A stretch of 64,000 nt of DNA, taken from the NCBI GenBank assembly GCA_031269465.1, contig JAISZB010000255.1, positions 1-64,000 on the forward strand. Direction: 5' to 3'. Position numbers and translations under genes: made by a program. Shown in pieces: positions 26,861-35,029 of the stretch (position 1 is the first letter of the stretch; each line of letters starts with the position of its first letter). The notes beneath the pieces were generated by a model. It was not told the DNA's origin and did not search any database. It was given only the letters and a program-made list of their open reading frames with translations. The DNA is from Clostridiales bacterium. GTDB taxonomy: Bacteria; Bacillota; Clostridia; Lachnospirales; WQUN01.

Positions 26861-28286
26861 TGTAGAACACCCCCAATGAAATGATTCCCAGAGAAATAAT
26901 GAAATATAAGGCTGCCTGGGCTGCCGCGGGCAGCTTCTGCGCCTTCTGAAAGACGCTCTCATCTCCCGCAAAGATATCAAGCGCCGCCACAAACGCCACA
27001 AGCCCAAAATTTATCAGGATCTCCAAAAAGCCCGGCCCCATTCCGGAGAGCGTTTGGTAAACGTGGACGGCGCTTCCCCACAAGCGAAAATCATCCGTTA
27101 AGTGCGATGCGATGTAGCAAGCGTCTTTAAGTGATGCCGCCCTGAAGAACACCCAAGCCAGGCATGTGAGGCAAAAGGTTGAAATCGTACCCAAAATTGC
27201 GCGGAAGCGCTTTGGAGCAAACTCGAAAGCCGCTCCGCAAGGCTTGCCCAGAAGATCCCCCGCCGCTTGGAACGCGCCGTGCATAAGCCCCCAAACGACA
27301 TACGTCCAGTTCGCGCCATGCCACAGGCCGCTTGCGGCAAAGGTCAGCATGACGTTTCTTACGCGCTTAAGCTTCGATGTCCTGCCGCCTCCCATAGGGA
27401 TGTACAGGTAATCCTTGAGCCATTCGGAAAGAGATATGTGCCAGCGCCTCCAGAATTCCTTTACGCTTGAGGACAAGTATGGCTGGCGGAAATTCTGCAT
27501 GAGATCTATGTTCAGGATCTTGGCGCTTGCCAAGGCTATATCAGAGTATCCGCTGAAATCGCAGTATATTTGGAAAGCGAAAAATATCGTGGCAACGGAA
27601 AGGGAAAGCCCGCCAAAATTCCTGGGGCTGGCGTAAACGGCAGCCACTGCGGCAGAAAGCCTGTCGGCGACGACGGCTTTCTTGAAATAGCCTATGAGAA
27701 GAAGCTTGATCCCGGCCGCTATATTTGAAGCTTGCGGCTTGCTGTCTATAAAGAGCTGGCCCAAGAGATTTTCGGCTCTTTCTATGGGGCCCGCAACCAG
27801 CTGGGGAAAGAATGTCAAAAACAGCGATACCTTGAAAAAGTTCGGCTCGGGCTTTATCCTCCTGAAATATACATCCAATGTGTAGGATGCGGCCTGGAAA
27901 GTGTAGAAGGATATCCCCATGGGGAGAACCAAGCTGAATTCCCGCGCAGGAAGGGTTATCCCCGCCAGCGCGAATAGCGCTCTTGCGCTTGAGAGGAAGA
28001 AGTCCAGGTATTTAAAGGCGAAAAGCAGAGAGAAGTTTACGATCATGCACGCAGCTAATGCCAGCTTGCGGCTTTTCTCCTCTTTGGACGCGTTTATCAA
28101 GATAGCGGCCAGGTAATTGGCGAACGTCGTAAAAAGCAGGAGAATTATCAGCTCAGGACGCCAAGCCATATAGAAAATCCAGCTTGCGGCCAGGAGAAAC
28201 ATCCATCTGAGCCTGCAGGGGAGCGAGAAGTATATAATTGCCGTCGCAGGAAGAAAAATAAGGTAGGTTAATGAATTAAACAGCAC
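26829..28286 (-). CDS. MBOAT family O-acyltransferase (AlgI/DltB-like)
   Basis: This 485-residue polytopic membrane protein has about ten or more hydrophobic segments. MBOAT signatures are clear: FFPQLVAGPIERAENL, FCDFSGYSDIALA in its usual position, RRWHISLSEWLKDYLYIPMGG, and GLWHGANWTYVVWGLMHG with the conserved catalytic His. These enzymes pass acyl groups across the membrane to polysaccharide or teichoic-acid acceptors. The start is GTG at 28286, with AAAGAGG upstream. It is followed, with a 32-nt overlap, by its SGNH partner. A dlt operon is unlikely because dltA and dltC are absent; an exopolysaccharide or spore-polymer acetylation role is possible. Confidence 0.93.
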   Translation of the reverse strand: MLFNSLTYLIFLPATAIIYFSLPCRLRWMFLLAASWIFYMAWRPELIILLLFTTFANYLAAILINASKEEKSRKLALAACMIVNFSLLFAFKYLDFFLSSARALFALAGITLPAREFSLVLPMGISFYTFQAASYTLDVYFRRIKPEPNFFKVSLFLTFFPQLVAGPIERAENLLGQLFIDSKPQASNIAAGIKLLLIGYFKKAVVADRLSAAVAAVYASPRNFGGLSLSVATIFFAFQIYCDFSGYSDIALASAKILNIDLMQNFRQPYLSSSVKEFWRRWHISLSEWLKDYLYIPMGGGRTSKLKRVRNVMLTFAASGLWHGANWTYVVWGLMHGAFQAAGDLLGKPCGAAFEFAPKRFRAILGTISTFCLTCLAWVFFRAASLKDACYIASHLTDDFRLWGSAVHVYQTLSGMGPGFLEILINFGLVAFVAALDIFAGDESVFQKAQKLPAAAQAALYFIISLGIISLGVFYNAGQFIYFQF

Positions 28287-28429
28287 GCAATCGCCTCTTT
28301 CTCATTCAAGGCGCATTTGGCTCTGACGCCTCTTGCGCGCGTCAGCCATTCTGAAGGCGCCCTTTATGATGAGCTTGAATATTTCTTTTATAGAATTATT
28401 TTTAAGCTAAAACCATTCCGACGCGCTTT

Positions 28430-28653
28430 TATACCGCTTTTCAACAAATGTTCCTTTTTGGGTTGATTATCCACTGAGTGGCGCGATTGATATCGGCATT
28501 TGCGCTCGCTGTATATACTGCTTTTCATATAAAATTACCTTTTTTGGAGCTTGATTATACAGGCTTCTATGGATAATCAAGCTCCAAAAAAGGAACATTT
28601 GATGAAGAGCGGTATAATCAATAAAAATAGGCAGTTCATTGAAAAGCAGTGTA
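28430..28653. repeat. PAL element interrupted by a second PAL
   Basis: The left half runs 28430-28515 (TATACCGCTTTTCAAC to GCTCGCTGTATA) and the right half continues after 28616 (ATCAATAAAAATAGGC to AAAAGCAGTGTA). Rejoined at TA, the halves match other copies, for example GCTGTATAATCAATAAA at 33902. The intruder occupies 28514-28616. Confidence 0.85.
28514..28616. repeat. PAL element nested in another PAL, 103 bp
   Basis: Complete ends TATACTGCTTTTCATAT and GATGAAGAGCGGTATA and both GGAGCTTGATTAT/ATAATCAAGCTCC arms; the centre is shortened to ACAGGCTTCTATGG. It is inserted at the TA of the host copy's GCTGTATAATC, leaving TA on both sides. Confidence 0.9.
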
Positions 28654-28781
28654 GATCATCATTATGATTTCCACTTGAGATGTCGCATAGTCCGCTCTAA
28701 AATGCGAAAGCGGAAAATCCGACCTCAAAATCTATACATTTAGGCGCAAATCAGCAATGCAAAAAGCATTTAACTTAAAAA

Positions 28782-28824
28782 GCCGCTTTGCGTTAATCGC
28801 GGAGGCGATCATACGCAAAGCGGC
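28782..28824 (-). terminator. Intrinsic terminator of the kinase-like/propeller gene
   Basis: GCCGCTTTGCGT pairs with ACGCAAAGCGGC (12 bp). On the minus strand the hairpin is followed by TTTTTAAG. It lies about 70 bp after the stop of the gene ending at 28893. Confidence 0.85.
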
Positions 28825-28892
28825 GCCATGAATTTCATAATTTCGACATCGGCTTGCGACATCTCCATTTTGCATCAAAGCAGGGCATTTTG

Positions 28893-30791
28893 TCAATTAA
28901 CTGTTCTTGTTTGAATAATCCACACCAATCCGTCCTTAGGATCTGCCAGCAGCACATCACCATTATAGATTGCAATATCAGAAAGCCTTGAAAAAGGAAA
29001 CACGATTTCATCAGCCGAATATATCCCCGCTTCTGTCCGCTTCACATCAGGAGAGGCTTCTCCCGCCAGGGTTATGGCCATCTCCGCTTTTCCGCCTTTA
29101 ACGCTTAGACGCCTTAAAGTATTGAAATCCCAAATATACAAATCCCCATCAGAGTACTTCATGCTGGAAGGCTGATAGAATCTTGGATCAGCTCCGTCTA
29201 TGAACGCCCTTTCATTTGGCGCTCCAGCCAGAAGTTTAAGCCCTTTTCCGTCATGCGAATATATCAGGCCTTCATCAGCGCAGGAGATGTATATGCTTTC
29301 ATCCGTTCCAGCAGCCAGGTTCGAAGCCGAGGGGGGCAGCTCGCAAATTACTTTTTCACGCCCGGGATTTACTAGATCGAACGCTTCAAGCATGCTGGCG
29401 CCCGACAATCCGGCATGGCTTATAAAATAAACCCAGCCGTCTTCGCCTACCGTAAAGTCCCTTATTTGCTTGAACTTGTCATTTTCGTTGGAATAAAGCT
29501 CTTTAAAGCTTCCGTCGCCATTGATTTTCACTATTTGGGTAAAGCCGTTTTCCTCTCCGCCTCCCCATACCCCCAGCATTGCATACAGGTCGTTTCCCTT
29601 CGCGCGCAGGGTGGATGGAGACGCGTTTTCAAACTCTATCCTGCCCAGAGGCTCTCCGCTTTCATAAATGTTTACAGCCAAGCCGTCTTTGATGTAAATC
29701 CTCCCATTGTCCGTCACTGCCAAGCTGTCAGGAGATTCCAACGGCTCTCCTCCAGCTTGTTTTTCTATTAGCGCTCTGGCGCTTCCTCCGTTGAGGAAGT
29801 ACTGCACTATCTCTATCTGCTCGCTTTCTTCGCCCCACTGCTTAGGCTCTACGACCCTTACATCCAGACTTATTTCATTTCCCAGATAGCTTCCTTGAAG
29901 CTTCGTCCATCCCGCTTCAATTCCCAGCATCCTGCCGCCTGTGAAAGCCACATTGCCGTTTGAAGCAGATAATTCAAGCTTTCCCACCCATGTTTTTTTG
30001 CCCGAAGGATTTCGCTTTTCTACGTAAATATCCGTTTCCAGGCTCTTGCTCAGTATCAAGGTAGCCGGAGAGAACTCAGAGTTCTTCTCCCAGTTGTAAA
30101 TGCCGCCGGCGCCGCCAAACGCGCTTGCCGCAACCGCCAGAAAAACGGCCGCCGACGCTGCGTGCGCGCGCAGAATCTTTGCGTATGGGCGGCTTTGAGC
30201 CTCTATCTTTGCAAAACGCAGATCCCGCAGCAGGTGAGCGGCATTTTGGTACCTCTTCTTAGGATCTATTTGAACGCACTTGCTAATGACATTGCCAACG
30301 CATTCCAGTTCGCGGCTCATCGCCCCGTCTTTAAGCAAATCAAGAAGGATCAGGCCTAATCTGTAAATATTGCTCCTTGCATCCGGAATCCATAAAAATC
30401 TTCTATCCTGCGAGTCCTGGCGCAAGCTGCAAGCAAACTCCTCCGGAGCCTCGTACTTGTCTGCGGAAAAATGCAGGACGCGGGATGATTCTATTATCAG
30501 CCTTCCGCTGGGCAAGACTTCAATTTGAGAAGGAGTCAAATCAGACAAGCGCAGCCCCTGGCTTGAGTTAAGGCCTTGAGCCATCTGGACGGCCCAGTCC
30601 AGGGCCGTGTCAGAGCTTATACGCCTCCCAGAGCTTATTATCTGCTCAAGGGTAACGCCTTGCTCTTGATCTGCTCTATTAACGCGGCGGCGCTTTCTAA
30701 ATGCATCGGAAGCCCAAAGGCGCGCTAAGGCTCCTACTGCCAGAAGAGCTGCGCATGCTCCGGATATTATGAAGAATAAAACGTCCAACAT
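28893..30791 (-). CDS. Degenerate Ser/Thr-kinase-like membrane protein with extracellular beta-propeller
   Basis: This 632-residue protein has an N-terminal membrane segment (1-27), then a cytoplasmic region (about 30-205) that resembles only the C-lobe of a Hanks kinase. LSDLTPSQIEVLPSGRLII sits where HRDLKPSNI and DFG would be, and SNIYRLGLILLDLL and CVQIDPKKRYQNAAHLLRDL match subdomains IX and XI. The glycine loop, catalytic Lys, HRD and DFG are all missing, so kinase activity is not expected. A second membrane segment (about 212-232) leads to an extracellular part with NHL/SMP-30-like propeller blades (DSLAVTDNGRIYIKDG, AAGTDESIYISCADEGLIY, VLLADPKDGLVWII). Orphan gene, good Shine-Dalgarno (AAGGGAT). 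Pseudokinase is inference from missing residues. Confidence 0.65.
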   Translation of the reverse strand: MLDVLFFIISGACAALLAVGALARLWASDAFRKRRRVNRADQEQGVTLEQIISSGRRISSDTALDWAVQMAQGLNSSQGLRLSDLTPSQIEVLPSGRLIIESSRVLHFSADKYEAPEEFACSLRQDSQDRRFLWIPDARSNIYRLGLILLDLLKDGAMSRELECVGNVISKCVQIDPKKRYQNAAHLLRDLRFAKIEAQSRPYAKILRAHAASAAVFLAVAASAFGGAGGIYNWEKNSEFSPATLILSKSLETDIYVEKRNPSGKKTWVGKLELSASNGNVAFTGGRMLGIEAGWTKLQGSYLGNEISLDVRVVEPKQWGEESEQIEIVQYFLNGGSARALIEKQAGGEPLESPDSLAVTDNGRIYIKDGLAVNIYESGEPLGRIEFENASPSTLRAKGNDLYAMLGVWGGGEENGFTQIVKINGDGSFKELYSNENDKFKQIRDFTVGEDGWVYFISHAGLSGASMLEAFDLVNPGREKVICELPPSASNLAAGTDESIYISCADEGLIYSHDGKGLKLLAGAPNERAFIDGADPRFYQPSSMKYSDGDLYIWDFNTLRRLSVKGGKAEMAITLAGEASPDVKRTEAGIYSADEIVFPFSRLSDIAIYNGDVLLADPKDGLVWIIQTRTVN

Positions 30792-32924
30792 CTTTTATCC
30801 CTTCTTTCTCGCGTCAACACAAGCAATATCCAGGGCGGTCTGCCCCTTTCGCTCGAGAAAAGGTTGCGGCGCCGCAAGCCGCAGCCTTTTCGGCTGCAAT
30901 CCATGCGGCTTCTAGTCTTTGCGCATCGCCCGCTTCGCGCGTCGCTCACTTGCGGCGCCCGGAGGATGCGCGTAAATTCAATATAAGGTTTAATGCTGCG
31001 CTTTTTGTTTCTGCCTATTTGGTTTTTCAGGATATATTTTATCGAGCCTTTCATTCTAAACGCAGACATTCTAAAGAACATTATGAAATTTTACAAAACT
31101 GTTTCCGTGAATTTTAGAAGGCGGTCTCTTGCATTCTCATACAATTATATTTAATCAGCGTTTAAATATATTCATATTGAAATTAACCAGAAGTAAGCAA
31201 GCTAACTGGTCATTAAAGCTTATTATCAAATTATTTTACGCTGTAAACGTTTGCTTATTCAGAGGAGCAGCATTCGACATCCTGAAGGCTATGAGAATTC
31301 AAAAAAACCAATAAATACAACATTGTTTCGCAGTGCGTTTAGACCTAAAGCCTTACAGGCAGTTGTATTCTCAGGCAAAAAAAGCTGAAATTGACAATCC
31401 AGATTCTGCGCATATTTTTCAAGATGTTATTGGTCTTTTAGGTCAAATCAATATATTTATGTATATCAGCATTAGGGTTAAATCGCCAGTTTTTGCAAGA
31501 GGATGGCTGGCGCTGTCTATCTAAAAATACGCAACAGTTGCAGAGGTTTTATATCTGATATAGTCATTAATAATTTAACCATTATATAAATCATAGACTA
31601 AAATTTTTAATATTACAATGGCGCAGGGTTTTAAATGAAGAAACTGCAATTTTTTTTTGAACATTTAAGGCCTTAATTCTTTCTAATGGATAAAATAAGC
31701 TTCAAATTGCGTTTATTTATCTATATAAAGTGTCAGAAGTCAAAATATATCATGGGCATAAATAATCCAGTCCATTGCCATCATTCAGGAGATTTATGAT
31801 TTTGTGATTTTTTTCGACTTTTTTTATAAATAAGCAAAAGGAATAAGGACTACGCAGCTTATAATGGATTTAAATATAACTATGAATGATTTATATGGCC
31901 AATGTTAAGAAGCTTCAAGAAAATTAATCATTAGCTTAGGTGAAAAACTGGAATTTTTAAGCCAAAAAATAATATCTCTATTTATCTTTACATTTTAATT
32001 TTAAATCATGTGAAAGATAATGCAAGTTTTTCTTTGTACGCTTAGTACATTTTTTTTGCAACTTTATTATACTAAACAGTTCATTTCATTCATAAATATT
32101 GTTTTTCTTGGAATTATTGCTTTTTATAGCTTCATATGACTTGATTTGAACATATAAAATCCATAATGTTTCTGCTTTCTGTTATACAGCACTTATTTCA
32201 GGCAAAAAATATCATATTTCAACTCTAATCAATGCCTTTAATTCATTCGTCCATATTTCGCGACATTCTTCAGGAACTCCCATAAGGAGGGCAAAAAGTT
32301 CTTTGAGATATAAAGTTAACATAGAAGCATTTAAATTCCAATGGTTTTGCAAAAAATCAATAGTATCATGAATAAAACAGCGGCAAGCTCCCTAAGGCAT
32401 GCTTTTGCGAGAAAGCCAAGCGGAGCTCTAACCCCTTTCAACAATTATAGGGTCTTTAAACTTAAGCGGGGTTAACTCTGCGTCCATTTCATTATAAGTG
32501 AATTTCATGTGATTTATTTTACTTTATTTAACATATTATTCGGTTAAGTTTAAAGACCCCAATTATAAAACCCGCCTTTGCCCCATCTGCGTTTCGCGCC
32601 TTGAAAGCGGGCAAACAAGCTCCTAATCGGCGCCTTTGACCGCCATAGGCGCATCGTTTAATTTGAAAGCGAGCCAGTATGATTTCTTTTGCAAATCAGA
32701 GTAAGAGCTGCCTCTTGACTAAGGTCTTAAAATATGCAATAATGTAGCACTGTAAAAGCATGGGTTCCTTGGATGCTCGGATTTGTCTGCAATGCTTTCC
32801 AAATTATGCCGGCGCCCAAGCCAATGCGCCTATGCATTTTCATATGCAAATCAGCATATTTTAGCGCCTCAGTCTTAGGAAGGGAGAATGCTGCGCCCGA
32901 ATTCCGGCGCAGCCATCAGCTGCA
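30792..32924. other. 2.1-kb AT-rich intergenic region
   Basis: No gene is supported. Small open frames at 31129-31314 and 31333-31524 have no ribosome site or family signature. The stretch 31000-32350 is very A/T-rich with many T-runs. It contains a 110-bp miniature transposon (32450-32559) and a PAL-B end (ATATGCAAATCAGCATA, about 32841-32857). Confidence 0.6.
32450..32559. mobile_element. 110-bp MITE with 16-bp inverted repeats and 8-bp target duplication
   Basis: The left end GGGTCTTTAAACTTAA (32450-32465) and right end TTAAGTTTAAAGACCC (32544-32559) are perfect 16-bp inverted repeats. CAATTATA flanks both sides (32442-32449 and 32560-32567), a perfect 8-bp target duplication. The interior is 78 bp, AT-rich and noncoding. 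An end starting GG(G/C)TCTTT and an 8-bp duplication fit the ISL3 family, but no transposase is present. It is unrelated to PAL. Confidence 0.92.
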
Positions 32925-33233
32925 ATGATAAAGCCGAAATACCATGTTTTCATCTGCAACGGAGGCAAGATTGCCGGTGACAGGAAGGGCGTCTGCCATG
33001 CCCGCAGAAGCTTAGAGATCATTGAGAAATTCATATCTGAAATCGATGAGCGGGAACTCTCTGCGGATGTGATGGTCAACGCCGCAAGCTGCTTCGGCAT
33101 TTGCGCCAAAGGCCCCGTTGTCGCAGTCTACCCCGAAGGGGTTTGGTACGGCAACTTGACGCCGGACGATGTGGAAGCCATCGCGGAAGAGCATTTAGAA
33201 GGCGGAAAGCCGGTTGAGAGGCTTCTCATCTAA
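32925..33233 (+). CDS. Thioredoxin-like [2Fe-2S] ferredoxin
   Basis: This 102-residue protein of the Shethna-type/NuoE-like [2Fe-2S] ferredoxin family carries electrons in the cytosol. The ligand pattern is visible: Cys11 (FICNGG), Cys24 (KGVCHARRS), then Cys56 and Cys60 in NAASCFGICAKGPVVAVYPEG, followed by the typical WYGNLTPDDVEAIAEEH end. No strong ribosome site precedes the ATG. Instead, a small open frame (32888-32980, strong AGGGAGA before its ATG) overlaps the start, so translation may be coupled to it. A hairpin CTGCGCC/GGCGCAG lies at 32891-32912. There is no redox partner next door. Confidence 0.9.
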   Translation: MIKPKYHVFICNGGKIAGDRKGVCHARRSLEIIEKFISEIDERELSADVMVNAASCFGICAKGPVVAVYPEGVWYGNLTPDDVEAIAEEHLEGGKPVERLLI

Positions 33234-33289
33234 GTTTATGGATAAAACTCCACGCTTGAAATTCATCCCGCTTTAAAATCAATAACGGC

Positions 33290-33576
33290 AATGAAGGCGA
33301 AAGTAGATGAAAAGCATCCGCCAGAGAGAAGACGCCGCCGGCTGAAAACGTCTTTCACGAAGCTTTTCATTGAAGTTCCCGCCCGAGCCCGCGCGGTGAA
33401 ATGAACCCGTTTAGGGAATTCAATTAGCCTCGCGCGTAAACGCGATACGTTATAATCGCAGCCGCTTTTAAGCGGCAGGCCGCGCTTCAAAAGCGGCTTA
33501 TTGAGCGTCTGCTTCGGCAGAAATCAGGGTGGTACCGCGAGTCTTCGTCCCTTTGGAACGAAGGCTTTTTTATTTC
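33290..33576 (+). promoter_or_regulatory. T-box leader for phenylalanyl-tRNA synthetase
   Basis: The T-box sequence AGGGTGGTACCGCG (33526-33539), which pairs with the acceptor end of uncharged tRNA, is followed by a terminator hairpin (CTTCGTCC to GGAACGAAG, 33543-33563) and a T-run to about 33572. A stem I region with an AGTAGA-like loop-E motif lies near 33300; TTC in GGGAATTCAAT (33419-33421) is a candidate Phe specifier codon. Identity rests on the T-box core; stem boundaries and specifier are approximate. The next gene is pheS, but 400 bp with two PAL copies lie between. Confidence 0.88.
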
Positions 33577-33689
33577 CCTGAAAGCTCCCTATGCGGTATG
33601 GCGTGATGAGCCGCTTTATGAGAAAGCTTCCGATTTATGCTGATGAGGGGCAAATGTATGGATTTGAAGCATGATTATGACCATTTCAG

Positions 33690-33820
33690 TTAACTGACTT
33701 GCAGTCAAATGTACCGGATTTGGCCCTTGAGCGCATGCTTTCAAGGCGCGGCATGCCTGTATCAATCGCGCTCGCTTAACGCTCAAGCGGTGAAGAGGCA
33801 GTATCATATGCAAATCAGCA
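33690..33820. repeat. PAL-B element, diverged
   Basis: It contains GACTTGCAGTCAAATG, GCTTTCAAGGCGCGGCATGCC, TATCAATCGCGCTCGC and the PAL-B end ATCATATGCAAATCAGCA. It abuts the next copy. Confidence 0.65.
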
Positions 33821-33947
33821 TATACCGCCTTTCATCAAATGTTCCTTTTTTTGTTGACTGTCCATTAGAATGGTGCGATTGATATCGGCATTTTCCACTC
33901 GCTGTATAATCAATAAAATAAGGCAGTTTTATATGAAAAGCAACATA
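33821..33947. repeat. PAL element, 127 bp, between T-box and pheS
   Basis: TATACCGCCTTTCATCAAATG start, the core GCGATTGATATCGGCATTTTC and ATATGAAAAGCAACATA end. It ends 36 bp before the pheS ATG. Confidence 0.88.
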
Positions 33948-33982
33948 ACAGGCTTTGACTAAAATGAAAGAGAGGCAAGTCG

Positions 33983-35002
33983 ATGAAAGAGAAGCTTGAA
34001 TCTATCAGAGCCTCCGCCCTGGAGCGCCTGAATAGAGCGAATGACTTGAAGGCCATTGAAGAGCTGAGGCTGTCGTTAATAGGCAAGAAAAGCGAACTCA
34101 TGGGAATTCTCAAGTCTCTGGGGGCGCTCTCCCCTGAAGAGCGCCCCGCTGTCGGCAAGATGGTAAATGAAACCAGCGCCTTCATCGAAGAGAAGCTCAG
34201 CCAAGCCAAGCAGGCGCTCATTTTAAGCGCGCAAAACGCGAGGCTCATGAGTGAAGCCGTTGATGTGACCATTCCCGGAAAGCGCAGGGCGCTTGGCAGC
34301 AGGCACCCGATGCAGCTAGCGCTCGATGAAGTCACTTCCGTCTTTCTGGGCATGGGGTATGAAATAGCCGAAGGCCCTGACATCGAAACGGATTACTACA
34401 ATTTCGAAGCTTTGAACATTCCGGCCAACCACCCGGCTAAAGATGAGCAAGACACCTTCTACGTCGAAGGAGGCTTTGTCCTTAGAACACAGACATCCTC
34501 GGTCCAAATCCGAACGATGGAAAGAAAGAGGCCGCCTATAAAAATCATCGCTCCCGGAGCGGTATACCGATCCGATCAGGTGGATGCGACTCATTCCCCA
34601 TCATTCCATCAGCTTGAAGCGCTCGTGGTGGATCACGGGATCACCATGGGAGATCTCAAAGGCTCTCTTTCCGCATTCATCCGCCAGCTCTTCGGCTCCA
34701 GCACGCAGGTCCGCTTCAGGCCGCACCACTTCCCGTTCACGGAGCCCAGCGCGGAGATGGATGCGTCCTGCTTCTTCTGCAACGGAAAGGGCTGCCGCAT
34801 CTGCAAGGGAAGCGGCTGGATTGAAATACTGGGCTGCGGCATGGTTCATCCCAAAGTGCTCCAATTGGCAGGCATAGATCCGGACGAATACACCGGCTTC
34901 GCCTTTGGAGTCGGAGTGGAGCGCATTGCGATGCTGCGCTTCGATATATCAGACATGCGTCTGCTTTTTGAAAACGACATCAGATTTCTAAACCAATTTT
35001 AA
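33983..35002 (+). CDS. pheS: Phenylalanyl-tRNA synthetase alpha subunit
   Basis: PheS is the catalytic subunit of the alpha2beta2 synthetase. At 339 residues it is of normal length. It has an N-terminal coiled coil for tRNA (about 1-85), then the class II core with HPMQLALDEV, GPDIETDYYNFEALNIP, SPSFHQLEALVV (motif 2 region), FPFTEPSAEMDASC and a cysteine knuckle CFFCNGKGCRICKGSGW, ending in motif 3 GFAFGVGVERIAML. GAGAGGCAAG precedes the ATG. It sits 27 bp upstream of pheT and downstream of a Phe-type T-box leader; a PAL pair lies between leader and gene. Confidence 0.97.
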   Translation: MKEKLESIRASALERLNRANDLKAIEELRLSLIGKKSELMGILKSLGALSPEERPAVGKMVNETSAFIEEKLSQAKQALILSAQNARLMSEAVDVTIPGKRRALGSRHPMQLALDEVTSVFLGMGYEIAEGPDIETDYYNFEALNIPANHPAKDEQDTFYVEGGFVLRTQTSSVQIRTMERKRPPIKIIAPGAVYRSDQVDATHSPSFHQLEALVVDHGITMGDLKGSLSAFIRQLFGSSTQVRFRPHHFPFTEPSAEMDASCFFCNGKGCRICKGSGWIEILGCGMVHPKVLQLAGIDPDEYTGFAFGVGVERIAMLRFDISDMRLLFENDIRFLNQF

Positions 35003-35029
35003 ATAAAGGCGAAATAAGGAGATGATATT

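Noticed and set aside
31129-31524. Two small plus-strand open frames in the AT-rich gap
   Set aside because: No ribosome site, no family likeness and sequence typical of AT-rich noncoding DNA.
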